Assembly: GCA_963824105.1 (NCBI GenBank)
Contig: CAWGNN010000007.1
Span: 1-64,000 of the forward strand
Direction of reading: 5' to 3'
Length of the DNA: 64,000 nucleotides
Source: CAWDVB01 sp963824105
Lineage (GTDB): Bacteria > Actinomycetota > Actinomycetes > Propionibacteriales > Nocardioidaceae
This document shows, piece by piece, positions 34,752 through 42,810 of the stretch; position 1 is the stretch's first letter, and each line of letters opens with the position of its first letter. Both the position numbers and the translations under genes were made by a program. Below the pieces are notes generated by a model. The model was not told where the DNA came from. It worked only from the letters and a program-made list of their open reading frames with translations, and did no database searches.

Positions 34752-36509
34752 TCATTGCCCCGCCTCTTCAAGCAGGTGTCCCGGGATGCTCAGGGTTCGT
34801 GAGCGCAACCATTCCCCGAGCCCCTTGGCCTGTGGGTCAAAGCGCGCGTTGTAGGCGACGCCCTGGCCCAGCAGTCCTTCGATCACGAAGTTCACCGCGC
34901 GCAGGTTCGGCAGGACGACGCGTGTGACAGGGAGACCTGCCGTCTCGGGGAGGAGCTCGCGCAGCACGTCGGAAGTGAGGGTCTCGCGTAGCCACGCGAA
35001 GGCAGCGTCGGTTCGGACCCACACCCCGACGTTGGCATTGCCGCCCTTGTCTCCACTGCGCGCGCCGGCGATCTCCCCCAGAGGGACGCGGCGGCTCTCG
35101 ACCTTCTTGTCGGCTGCGACACGGGCTGGCGCCACGTCTCCGGGTTCGGACCGCTCAGCGGCCAGCGGCTCCAGGGTCTGGGTCTGCGCCGGACTGTCGA
35201 TCTCCACTCGACGCCCGTCCTGCAGGACGACGGTATGCAGTGGCACGGACTGCGCGACGTAGCCCGCCGTGAAGACACCGTAGGCCTGGGCGTCCACGGG
35301 CAGGGACGTCAGGTGGAACCCGGGGCACGCGGCGAGGGCGATCTCAACTGCTGCATTGGAGAAGGCGCGGCCCACCTTCTTCTGGTCACGGTCGCGGCCG
35401 ATGACGGTGAGCCTGGCGCTGGCCTGCTCTTGCGTGGGTGCGTCCGGATGCTCGGTGCGCGAGAGACGCCAAGACAGCTCGGCCGGACGCACAGTCAGCG
35501 CGTGCTCGAACTGGCGCCTCGTGAGCTCGGCTTTGGCCTCGATGCCCAGACCGGTGAGCACCATGGTCATCTCGTTGCGGAAGCCGCCCAGGGAGTTCAG
35601 CGACACCTTGACGTCGGGCGGCGGCGCTTCTCCGCGAACCCCGCTGATGCGCACCCGGTCCGTTCCGTCGTCGGTCAACTGGATGGTGTCGAGTCGGGTG
35701 GTGACGTCGGGGCCGGCGTATCGGGCATCGCCGATCTCGTAGAGGAGCTGCGACAGGACCGTCTCCGTGGTGACCGCTCCACCAGTGCCGGGGTGCTTGG
35801 TGATGACGCTGCTGCCGTCAGCGTGGATCGCGGCGATGGGGAAGCCGGGAGACAGCAGGTCAGGGATCTCGGTGAAGAAGGCAAAGTTCCCGCCGGTGGC
35901 CTGGGTCCCGCACTCGATGACGTGCCCGGCGACGGTAGCTCCGGCGAGTTGGTCGCAGTCGGTGCGTCCCCAGCCAAAGTGGGCTACGGCCGGGCCGACG
36001 ATCACCGAGGCATCGGTCACGCGTCCGGTGACGACGATGTCGGCACCCTCGGTCAAAGCGGCGGCAATGCCGAAAGCCCCCAGGTAGGCGTTCGCAGCGA
36101 GCGGCGATCCGAGCCCAAGCTCCGCGGCCTGCGCCGTGAGGTCGTCGCCCTCGACGTAGGCGATGCTTGGCGACATCCCCAGCTGCGCCGCCACGTTGCG
36201 GAGCTCCGCGGCCAGACCAGCGGGGTTCAGCCCACCGGCGTTGGCGACGATCTTGACGCCCTTGTCCAGCGCAAGACCCATGCATTCCTCCATCTGGCGC
36301 AGGAAGGTCTTGGCGTAGCCGGCACGAGGGTCTTTGGCCCGGTCCCGGGCGAGGATCAGCATCGTCAACTCGGCGAGGTAGTCACCGGTCAGCACGTCTA
36401 GTGGCCCATCGCTGAGCATCTCCCGCATGGCCGACATTCGGTCGCCGTAGAAGCCGGAACAGTTGCCCACGAGTAGTGGCCTGTCCTGCCCGGGCGTGGT
36501 GTTGCCCAT
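34752..36509 (-). CDS. AtuA-family (DUF1446) acyclic-terpene-utilisation protein
   Basis: About 585 residues: an N-terminal DUF1446 domain (VGNCSGFYGDRMSAMREMLS, GGLNPAGLAAELRNVA) and a C-terminal AtuA_C domain (IAGARSGDKGGNANVGVWVR). AtuA is essential for citronellol/geraniol breakdown in Pseudomonas, but its reaction is not established. It precedes the carboxylase genes on the same strand, as in atu clusters. The start is uncertain: ATG at 36509, ATG at 36530 or GTG at 36557; I took 36509, with GGAG about 12 nt upstream and homology starting soon after. Confidence 0.82.
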   Translation of the reverse strand: MGNTTPGQDRPLLVGNCSGFYGDRMSAMREMLSDGPLDVLTGDYLAELTMLILARDRAKDPRAGYAKTFLRQMEECMGLALDKGVKIVANAGGLNPAGLAAELRNVAAQLGMSPSIAYVEGDDLTAQAAELGLGSPLAANAYLGAFGIAAALTEGADIVVTGRVTDASVIVGPAVAHFGWGRTDCDQLAGATVAGHVIECGTQATGGNFAFFTEIPDLLSPGFPIAAIHADGSSVITKHPGTGGAVTTETVLSQLLYEIGDARYAGPDVTTRLDTIQLTDDGTDRVRISGVRGEAPPPDVKVSLNSLGGFRNEMTMVLTGLGIEAKAELTRRQFEHALTVRPAELSWRLSRTEHPDAPTQEQASARLTVIGRDRDQKKVGRAFSNAAVEIALAACPGFHLTSLPVDAQAYGVFTAGYVAQSVPLHTVVLQDGRRVEIDSPAQTQTLEPLAAERSEPGDVAPARVAADKKVESRRVPLGEIAGARSGDKGGNANVGVWVRTDAAFAWLRETLTSDVLRELLPETAGLPVTRVVLPNLRAVNFVIEGLLGQGVAYNARFDPQAKGLGEWLRSRTLSIPGHLLEEAGQ

Positions 36510-36712
36510 CACGTCAGCGTGCTCCTGCATGGACTGCGTGGACGAAGTGAGCTCCACAGGCGGGCCGACAAAGGCCTATGCGATACCGAGCCGGGCAGGC
36601 GGTGTTCGTGATCGATGCCATGTGCGCCCTTCCCTGTGCTGGCCCAGGTGCTGGCCTCGGATTTCGGCCCGGTGGCCGCTGCCTGTCGCAGCATGGCATG
36701 GAAGAAGAATCC

Positions 36713-36730
36713 AAGCAAGCATGATTGCTT
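36713..36730. promoter_or_regulatory. 18-bp palindrome, probable TetR operator
   Basis: AAGCAAGCATGATTGCTT matches its own reverse complement at 16 of 18 positions. It lies in the divergent region between the AtuA gene (minus) and the acyl-CoA dehydrogenase (plus), about 98 nt before the latter. The TetR gene at 37988 is the obvious binder. It is unrelated to the CCAAAC sites. Confidence 0.6.
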
Positions 36731-36827
36731 TTTATCGAGGGATGTTGTTACGCTCCTGTCACGGCGACCAGCGGAGCGAGGCGGCGTCTGCCGTTGACGG
36801 TTCCCCCTCCCCCCGAGACGAGGTCTC

Positions 36828-37973
36828 ATGCGCTTCACTGACGAGCACGACGACTTCCGCGCCATGGTGCGTACCCTCGTCGACAAAGAGATCAACCCGC
36901 ACATCGACGACTGGGAGCGCGAGGGGATCTTCCCCGCCCACGAACTCTTCCCGCGGCTGGCCGAGTTCGGTCTGCTCGGGCTTGAATACGACCCGGCATA
37001 CGGTGGCGAGGGCGCCGACCACGTCTTCACGCTGGTCGCCGGAGAGGAGTACGGACGCATCGGCGCCGCCGGCGTGTCCATGGCCATCGGCGTGCAGACG
37101 AACATGGCCACGCCCGCCCTGCACGAGTTCGGCTCCGAGGAACTCAAGCAGCGCTACCTCGCCCCCGCCATCGCGGGCACCGCAGTCGCGGCCATCGCGG
37201 TCACCGAGCCCGACGCGGGATCCGACGTATCCGCGCTGCGGACCAAAGCGGTGCGCGACGGCGACGAGTGGGTGATCAACGGGCGCAAGCTGTACATCAC
37301 CAACGGCACCCAGGCCGACTGGTTGTGCTTGCTCGCGCGCACCTCTGACGAGGGCGGCTACCGCGGCATGTCACAGATCATCGTGCCGACCTCGACCCCG
37401 GGATTCGGCGTCTCGCGCAAACTCGACAAGCTCGGCAACCGCTCGTCGGACACCGCGGAGCTCGTCTTCGACAACGTAAGGGTGCCCATCGAGAACACGA
37501 TCGGCACTCCAGGCCGGGGGTTCCAGCAGCAGATGGGGCAGTTCGTCGTGGAGCGGATGAGCGTGGCATACACGGCCGTCGGGCAATGCCAGGAGGCGCT
37601 GGAGCGGACCCGCGAGTACCTGCAGCAGCGACAGACCTTCGGGGAGCCGCTGGCCACAAGGCAGTACATCGCGTTCCGGATGACCGAACTGTCGGCCCAA
37701 CTCGACCTCTTGCGCAGCCACAACCTGCAGTGCGCGGAGGCCTTGATGGCTGGCGAGGAGATCACCCGGATGGCGACCGTCGCAAAGCTGACCGCGGGCC
37801 GCCTCACCCGCGAGGTGGCGGATCTGTGCCTGCAAGTCCATGGTGGAATCGGCTACATGGAGGAGACCTGGACGGCACGGTTCTACCGGGACATGCGGCT
37901 CACGGGTATCGGCGGCGGCGCCGACGAGGTCATGCTCCAGGTCCTGGCACGCCTTGACGGATTCCCGGTCTAG
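36828..37973 (+). CDS. Acyl-CoA dehydrogenase, AtuD/citronellyl-CoA-like
   Basis: A 381-residue acyl-CoA dehydrogenase: IAVTEPDAGSDVSALRTKAV, the C-terminal FAD segment QVHGGIGYMEETWTARFYRD, and GIGGGADEVML near the end. The GGGADEVM wording is shared with citronellyl-CoA and related branched-chain dehydrogenases. It should introduce the 2,3-double bond that a geranyl/methylcrotonyl-type carboxylase needs. Divergent from atuA and carboxylase genes, with a TetR gene 14 nt downstream. Confidence 0.9.
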   Translation: MRFTDEHDDFRAMVRTLVDKEINPHIDDWEREGIFPAHELFPRLAEFGLLGLEYDPAYGGEGADHVFTLVAGEEYGRIGAAGVSMAIGVQTNMATPALHEFGSEELKQRYLAPAIAGTAVAAIAVTEPDAGSDVSALRTKAVRDGDEWVINGRKLYITNGTQADWLCLLARTSDEGGYRGMSQIIVPTSTPGFGVSRKLDKLGNRSSDTAELVFDNVRVPIENTIGTPGRGFQQQMGQFVVERMSVAYTAVGQCQEALERTREYLQQRQTFGEPLATRQYIAFRMTELSAQLDLLRSHNLQCAEALMAGEEITRMATVAKLTAGRLTREVADLCLQVHGGIGYMEETWTARFYRDMRLTGIGGGADEVMLQVLARLDGFPV

Positions 37974-37987
37974 GCACACTACAAACC

Positions 37988-38614
37988 GTGACCGACATTG
38001 TGAGCGGCGCCGCTACATCTGCCCGGGCGCCCAAGCAAGACCGCAGTCGGCAGACGCGCCAGAAGCTGCTCGAGGGGACGATCCACTGTTTGGCCACCAA
38101 GGGCTGGACCGCCTCGACGGTCTCCGTGATCGCCGCCGAGGCGGGCATTAGCCGTGGCGCCGCCCAGCACCACTTTCCCACCCGCGAGGGCCTCATCACA
38201 GCAGCCCTGGACTACATGTTCGAACAACGGGCTAGTCGGGTGCGCCAAGATGCAGCCACCATTGTCGACCGCCCCGACCGGGCCGAATACGTCGTCGAAC
38301 TGCTTGTCAACTACTACTCCGACCCGCTGTTCAAAGCGGCCCTGCAGGTGTGGACCGCCGCTGCCGCGGACCCCGAGCTGCGCCAGCAGATCGTTCCCCT
38401 CGAGGCGAAGTTCGCGCGGGGCGTGCACGAACTCGCCGTCCAACTGCTCCACGCCGACGACTCCGACTCCCAGACCCATCGCCTCATCCAGGCCACCCTC
38501 GACCTCGCCCGCGGGCTCGGCCTGGCCGACGTCCTGACGGACGACTCCGCGCGTCGCGCCAAGATCGCGAAGGCCTGGGCACGACAGCTCTCGGGCATCA
38601 GGACCCTCCCCTGA
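37988..38614 (+). CDS. TetR/AcrR-family regulator of the carboxylase cluster
   Basis: A 208-residue TetR protein with DNA-binding domain RQKLLEGTIHCLATKGWTAS and ISRGAAQHHFPTREGLITAA (residues about 22-70), and a C-terminal ligand domain. GTG start 14 nt after the acyl-CoA dehydrogenase, so co-transcribed. The 18-bp palindrome at 36713-36730 is its likely operator. The next 180 nt (38615-38795) to the convergent SDR hold nothing recognisable. Confidence 0.85.
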   Translation: MTDIVSGAATSARAPKQDRSRQTRQKLLEGTIHCLATKGWTASTVSVIAAEAGISRGAAQHHFPTREGLITAALDYMFEQRASRVRQDAATIVDRPDRAEYVVELLVNYYSDPLFKAALQVWTAAAADPELRQQIVPLEAKFARGVHELAVQLLHADDSDSQTHRLIQATLDLARGLGLADVLTDDSARRAKIAKAWARQLSGIRTLP

Positions 38615-38795
38615 CGGGGGTGCCTTAGCCTCGATTGCCGTACGCGGCGGCCCCGATGAATCGGCTGCCCAGCCCTCCTGGGAGCCCTGGCCGCTGACTG
38701 AATTGCGGATCTCAGCCAGGCGGGCCAGATGCAGAGTCTTCTAGTCCGATTGGGCTGACGCGAGTTCAACTGCCACCCGTGCCCTGTCATCCCGC

Positions 38796-39530
38796 CTAGA
38801 GGGAGATTCCCCCGTCCACCATCAGTGTCTGCCCCTGGACCATGGCCGCCGATTGCGTCGTCAGGAGCTCGACGGCGGCGGTGATGTCGTCCATGGCTAG
38901 ACCGCGTCCACTGGGGTTGGCGGCTGCCGCAGCGTCCAACCGTGCCTGTGCCTGGTCTCCGAACATGGAGCGGAAGGCGGGGGTATCAATTGCACCGGCC
39001 GCAACCGTATTGGCGCGCACCCCCAACGGCGCAAGTTCCACGGCGAGGTAGCGCACCAGCGCTTCCCCGAGCGACTTCGACGGGCCCAGCGCCACATACG
39101 ACGGGACTCGCGCTCGGGCACCACGGCTGCTGATGTAGATCACGCTGCTCCCGGGCTTCAGCACCGGAAGTAGCCCTTGGGTCAAGCCGACCAGCGAGGT
39201 GCCGTTGATCTCGATGGCCCGGGACAGTAACGCCGGCTCGATCTCCAGAGCACCCCCCGTCACTGCGAACGCGGCACAGTGGACGTAGAGATCGAGGGAG
39301 TCGGTTACAGCCCTCACCTTCCGCACCACTTCGGCGACGCCCTCGGTGGTGCCGACGTCAGCCTTCACCAGATGGGGTCGGCCGCCAGCGGACTCTATGG
39401 CTCGCGCCGTCTCCTCGGCGGCCTCATCGTTGGAGTGATAGTTGACGCAGATGTCGTGGCCCAAGCCAGCCCAGTGCTCTGCTATCGCTCGGCCGATACC
39501 GCTGGACCCGCCAGTTACGAGCACGGTCAT
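38796..39530 (-). CDS. FabL-like SDR, putative enoyl reductase
   Basis: A 244-residue SDR with TGGSSGIGRAIA at residue 6. The catalytic stretch reads PSYVALGPSKSLGEALVRYL: the residue four before the Lys, normally Tyr, is Leu, and a Tyr lies seven before it (Y-x6-K). That spacing is the hallmark of enoyl-ACP reductases such as FabL (NYTTVGVSK). It may therefore reduce an enoyl-CoA or enoyl-ACP rather than a 3-oxo group. I chose the ATG at 39530, which overlaps the stop of the upstream EthD-like frame (ATGA). Confidence 0.75.
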   Translation of the reverse strand: MTVLVTGGSSGIGRAIAEHWAGLGHDICVNYHSNDEAAEETARAIESAGGRPHLVKADVGTTEGVAEVVRKVRAVTDSLDLYVHCAAFAVTGGALEIEPALLSRAIEINGTSLVGLTQGLLPVLKPGSSVIYISSRGARARVPSYVALGPSKSLGEALVRYLAVELAPLGVRANTVAAGAIDTPAFRSMFGDQAQARLDAAAAANPSGRGLAMDDITAAVELLTTQSAAMVQGQTLMVDGGISL

Positions 39531-39850
39531 GATGCAGCCAACTCCACTTCGTTCTCCTCGTCCATGCCGACAGTTAGGAAGCTGGCGAAGAACTCGGCCA
39601 TAGTCCCGGTACCGGCGGGCATCGTCGAACACCCGTCGGGCTGCTCGCTAGCCTCGAACGACCCTCTACTGTCGACGGGCAGCTCGGCGACCCGATAGTG
39701 CATCTCGAACAGCACAGCCTGGTCTCGTCGCGCACGACTCGTTGTCCCTCGATCTCCGTCCCAAGACCACGGGAAACCCCTGGAATCGAACGTCGTGGAG
39801 CGTGAGCGTTGGCTCGCCTTCATAGGCACCCTCTCTGCCGACGACCGCAT
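39527..39850 (-). pseudogene. EthD-like gene, probably decayed
   Basis: The C-terminal half reads HYRVAELPVDSRGSFEASE and AEFFASFLTVGMDEEN, aligning with the intact EthD-like protein at 26152 (FYRVAELVFADEETYLRSAS...ISRFDVTLQAGVGES). The N-terminal half lacks the expected YWxxHxPLARRVP segment and looks out of frame. The stop overlaps the SDR start, so coupling once existed. Operator site F lies just upstream (39889-39903). A functional short protein is possible but less likely. Confidence 0.45.
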
Positions 39851-39888
39851 CGACAGGAACTGGACTCGCTTGATCGAGCCAGCCTTCG

Positions 39889-39903
39889 TTACCGACCGTT
39901 TGA
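39889..39903. promoter_or_regulatory. Operator-like palindrome, site F
   Basis: Minus-strand reading TCAAACGGTCGGTAA, the weakest complete match of the family, placed 39 nt before the EthD-like/SDR unit and oriented like sites A and E toward a minus-strand gene. Confidence 0.4.
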
Positions 39904-40282
39904 CTGGCTACACTTTGCATGAGAACAACGAGCGGCACAAGGCCAGTTGCGACACGATGTCATCGGGAATGACCTGGCCCTGCCCATCCCGCTCAGTTCC
40001 CCGAAGCGCCGGCCGGCATCGGCTCTCCCACGTCGAAGACCGTCCTGCCGAGCCAGCGCTGCATCAGCCCGCTCACTGGTGTGGCCAGCGAGCTCCAATA
40101 TTTGCAGTCCCCGCAGTGGACGACGAAGTCTGGGCCGATGGTTCGGGCTTGTCACGGATGAACGAACTCAAACAACATCCGAGCCGAGGAACGGGGCCGC
40201 ACCTAGTCGTCTTGGACTGCCCACGTCAGCAATACCAGTCATATGACCGTCTGGCCAATCACATGACTGGTGTGGTCGCCGC
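39904..40282. other. Non-coding or degenerate stretch
   Basis: No intact gene between operator site F and the nucleotidyltransferase. A minus-strand piece (about 40128 down to 39990) reads CGDCKYWSSLATPVSGLMQR and WLGRTVFDVGEPMPAGASGN before a stop, suggesting a protein remnant I cannot name. The promoter of the MNT/HEPN pair should lie near 40230-40282, where AATACCAGTCATATGACCGT is locally AT-richer. Confidence 0.3.
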
Positions 40283-40873
40283 ATGTTCTTCGGTGAGCCC
40301 TTCGGTGGACTCCTCCCCAGCGCCCGGGGAGCCGTGCTGTCTGTCCTGTTGCGCACCGGCACGCCGCTGACCGGACGGCAGATCCACGCCATGGTCAGTG
40401 ACGAACACAGCCTCTGGTCGGTCCAAGGCGCGCTGAAGACACTCACCCAGCTGGGCATCGTCGAGACCCAGACGATCGGCCGGGCCGGCGTTCACACCAT
40501 CAACGAAGGCCACGCGTCGATCCCGCATCTTCGCGGGCTCGCAGACCCGGTCGCCATGCTCAAGGCCGCGATCGTCGAGTGCGTGGACTCCCACGTCGAG
40601 TCGGTCATCATCTTCGGCTCCATCCCCCGTGGCGAAGTAACACAGGCAAGCGATATAGACCTGGCCGTCATCGCCAGATCGGGATGGGACGGGCGTCCGG
40701 ACCTGGAGGACCACGTCCGGACGCGTCTGGGAAACCACTGCGATGTCCTCGTCCTCACACCAGCCGAGTTCCAGAAGCTCGCCCGGTCCGGGGAGCCGGT
40801 GGTCAGCGACATCCTGCGCGACGGCATCGCCCTCGTCGGCACCATGCCCCGGGTGAAGGTGAGGGCATCCTGA
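40283..40873 (+). CDS. MNT-type nucleotidyltransferase with N-terminal winged helix (antitoxin-like)
   Basis: A 196-residue protein: an N-terminal winged-helix domain (SARGAVLSVLLRTGTPLTGR, then HSLWSVQGALKTLTQLGIVE) followed by a minimal nucleotidyltransferase with GSIPRGEVTQASDIDL at 112-127 (GSxxRG...DxD). In MNT/HEPN modules such enzymes AMPylate and neutralise the HEPN RNase toxin. The HEPN-like gene overlaps its stop (TGATG). The winged helix may allow autoregulation. Confidence 0.78.
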   Translation: MFFGEPFGGLLPSARGAVLSVLLRTGTPLTGRQIHAMVSDEHSLWSVQGALKTLTQLGIVETQTIGRAGVHTINEGHASIPHLRGLADPVAMLKAAIVECVDSHVESVIIFGSIPRGEVTQASDIDLAVIARSGWDGRPDLEDHVRTRLGNHCDVLVLTPAEFQKLARSGEPVVSDILRDGIALVGTMPRVKVRAS

Positions 40874-41274
40874 TGGCCAACTCCGAACAGGTCAACCACG
40901 CCAGGGCGTTCCTGAAGAAGTCTGAGGAGTATCTCGCCTCCGCGCAGGACAACCTCGACGCCAAGCGCTACACGCCTGCGGCAGGCGATGCCATCCACGC
41001 CGGCATCAACGCCAAGGACGCCATCGTCACCACCCTCACCGGCGCGACGAGCAAGGGCAAGGACCATACGACGGCGGCCAAAGGCCTCAGAAGCGCCCTC
41101 GGCGCACGACCCGACGCGGCCACGGCCGAGAAGGCGTTGCGCGAGCTCATCAGCGTCAAGGGCGACGTCGAGTATGGCACCGCACTCTTCGCCGCCACGA
41201 AGGCCGAACCCCTCGTCCGGCGAGCGCGGTCACTGGTCGAGCTCGCCGTCCAAGTCGTCCGCTTGGGCGGCTGA
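40873..41274 (+). CDS. HEPN-domain protein (toxin-like partner)
   Basis: A 133-residue all-helical protein: NHARAFLKKSEEYLASAQDN, then RYTPAAGDAIHAGINAKDAI typical of HEPN proteins. The canonical RNase motif (R-x4-6-H) is not obvious, unlike the HepT-like protein at 47789. GTG/ATG coupling with the nucleotidyltransferase supports a two-gene module. It could be a toxin or a non-catalytic scaffold. Confidence 0.7.
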   Translation: MANSEQVNHARAFLKKSEEYLASAQDNLDAKRYTPAAGDAIHAGINAKDAIVTTLTGATSKGKDHTTAAKGLRSALGARPDAATAEKALRELISVKGDVEYGTALFAATKAEPLVRRARSLVELAVQVVRLGG

Positions 41275-41387
41275 GAACTCCGCATCGAGCAGCTGTAGCC
41301 GGCCTCCAGCGCCTTCGCCTGAGGGTCCGCTGCACGGAAAGGTGACATCTGATCTGCGTCGATGTGCGTCGACGCTGGAAGGACGTG

Positions 41388-41540
41388 CACCAAGCAGGAG
41401 CCAAGGTCGACGAAGTGGCTGTTCCGTTCGGGGTCCACCGCCTCACCATGAGCGCCCGACTCAAGGAGGCAGGCACCCCCGGCTGGGCACTCGCGCTCGA
41501 GAACGTGGTGCCTGATCCCCTCCAGCACGGTCCTTCGTCT
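41388..41540 (+). pseudogene. HTH-protein remnant, internally deleted copy of the 48844 element
   Basis: The frame HQAGAKVDEVAVPFGVHRLT-MSARLKEAGTP matches YQSGARVDEVAALFGVHRHT-VSARLKEAGIQ at 48844-49215. It then jumps to GAGAACGTGGTGCCTGATCC, which matches the DNA at the end of that gene (GAGAACCCGGTGCCTGATCC at 49198). The middle, including the second HTH, is deleted. The rest of 41541-41708 contains nothing recognised. Confidence 0.6.
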
Positions 41541-41708
41541 CGATGCCTTTGGCTAGTGCCCGAACGCTCGAGCTGGCTGCTGGGCGGCGACTCCACCTCA
41601 ATCAGTGGCTTGGGGCCGCGCAAAGTCTGGTGGAACATCGCCGCCCGCACCTACTCCGCCTGCGGGTGTAGGTACCCCGGGTTTGGTGCTGAAGCGCCGT
41701 CGCCGACG

Positions 41709-42629
41709 TCAGGCGGCAATGATCGCCACGGCGATGGAGAGCACCATCGCCTGGTGGAACGCCACGAGGATGCCGGGACTGGTCGGCTTCAGGTTCACGG
41801 CGTGGAAGAGCAGGAAGCCGATCGCGACCTGCGCGACCGCGAGGATGAACGCCACGGTGTAGAAGGGCATGTACCAGCCCAGCGTCGCGACCACCGACAG
41901 GGCGGCGAGCAGGTGCACGAGGAAAGTCCACTGTGGAGCGCGGCGTGGCACGTCGAAGGCTCCGATCGGCTGGCCGAAGCCTCGGTGACCGGTGGTCATG
42001 CCACCCAGGAAGACCGCCAGGAGGAGCGCATGCAGAGCGGGGGTTTCCCCGAGGTAGGACCAGAAGGCGTCCTGGTAACCGAAGATGAAGGCCAGATAGC
42101 AGAGGAACACGCCGTACGCGAGCAGACCGTGGATGCCGTGCACGAACGAGGGCAGCCGGCCGGCCAGCACGTGGAGGGTGCCGAAGCCGAGCAGGGCCGT
42201 GAGGACGATCAACGCCAAGCCGCTGATGGTTGCCGAGTTGGGCGCCAGGATCACGAGTGCGACGCTGATCAGCCCCGCGAGCGTGGCCACGATCCGGTGA
42301 GCCGCTTCCGGATCTCCCCTGACCATGAGCACGAGGATGTTGCGTGTGTAGGGCCAGTGCGTTCCGAGGGAGAGCCCGAAGCCGAATCCCTCCACGAGGC
42401 TGCCGAGCAGGATCAGGATGCCGGCCAAGGCCACCTGCGTCAGAAGCAAGCCGCTCACCAGGGCGCCCTTGCCCGACTCGGGGCTCGTGGCGCCGCGCCA
42501 GATGCCGGCAACGATGGCAGCCACGAAGAGGGCGGCGATCAGCAACCTGACCATCCGGACGAGCGGCGTCACCTCTCCTTCCACGACGGAGTCGGAGGTC
42601 ACGCGGGGGTCTCGCTCGTCGGTTCTCAT
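41709..42629 (-). CDS. Polytopic membrane protein, heme A synthase (CtaA)-like
   Basis: A 306-residue protein with about eight transmembrane helices. Histidines recur at helix ends: GTHWPYTRN, AHRIVATLAG, FVHGIHGLLAYG, TTGHRGFG, FLVHLLAAL, LLFHAVNLKP, AFHQAMVLS, the arrangement seen in COX15/CtaA-like heme proteins. I start at the ATG at 42629; the longer frame has no homology-like N-terminus. It lies downstream of the CarH-like regulator on the same strand, 181 nt away, and may be in its regulon. Function not established. Confidence 0.6.
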   Translation of the reverse strand: MRTDERDPRVTSDSVVEGEVTPLVRMVRLLIAALFVAAIVAGIWRGATSPESGKGALVSGLLLTQVALAGILILLGSLVEGFGFGLSLGTHWPYTRNILVLMVRGDPEAAHRIVATLAGLISVALVILAPNSATISGLALIVLTALLGFGTLHVLAGRLPSFVHGIHGLLAYGVFLCYLAFIFGYQDAFWSYLGETPALHALLLAVFLGGMTTGHRGFGQPIGAFDVPRRAPQWTFLVHLLAALSVVATLGWYMPFYTVAFILAVAQVAIGFLLFHAVNLKPTSPGILVAFHQAMVLSIAVAIIAA

Positions 42630-42810
42630 CGTGGAGTCGCCTAGGCTCTCGAATCTCGCTCGCCGGCGTTCCAGCCGGCCCTCTGGCTCACCGTACAAGG
42701 CGCCGTCGGCGACCCGGACCCGGGTCGGCGCAGCCCACCAACCAAGCGCCAATGTCGACGACGTCGCTGCCCGCTGACCTCCCGAGTAGCTCTACGACCT
42801 GCGCCGCGAG

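Noticed and set aside
38615..38795. Terminator between convergent TetR and SDR genes
   Set aside because: No stem longer than five pairs with a short loop could be found by eye.
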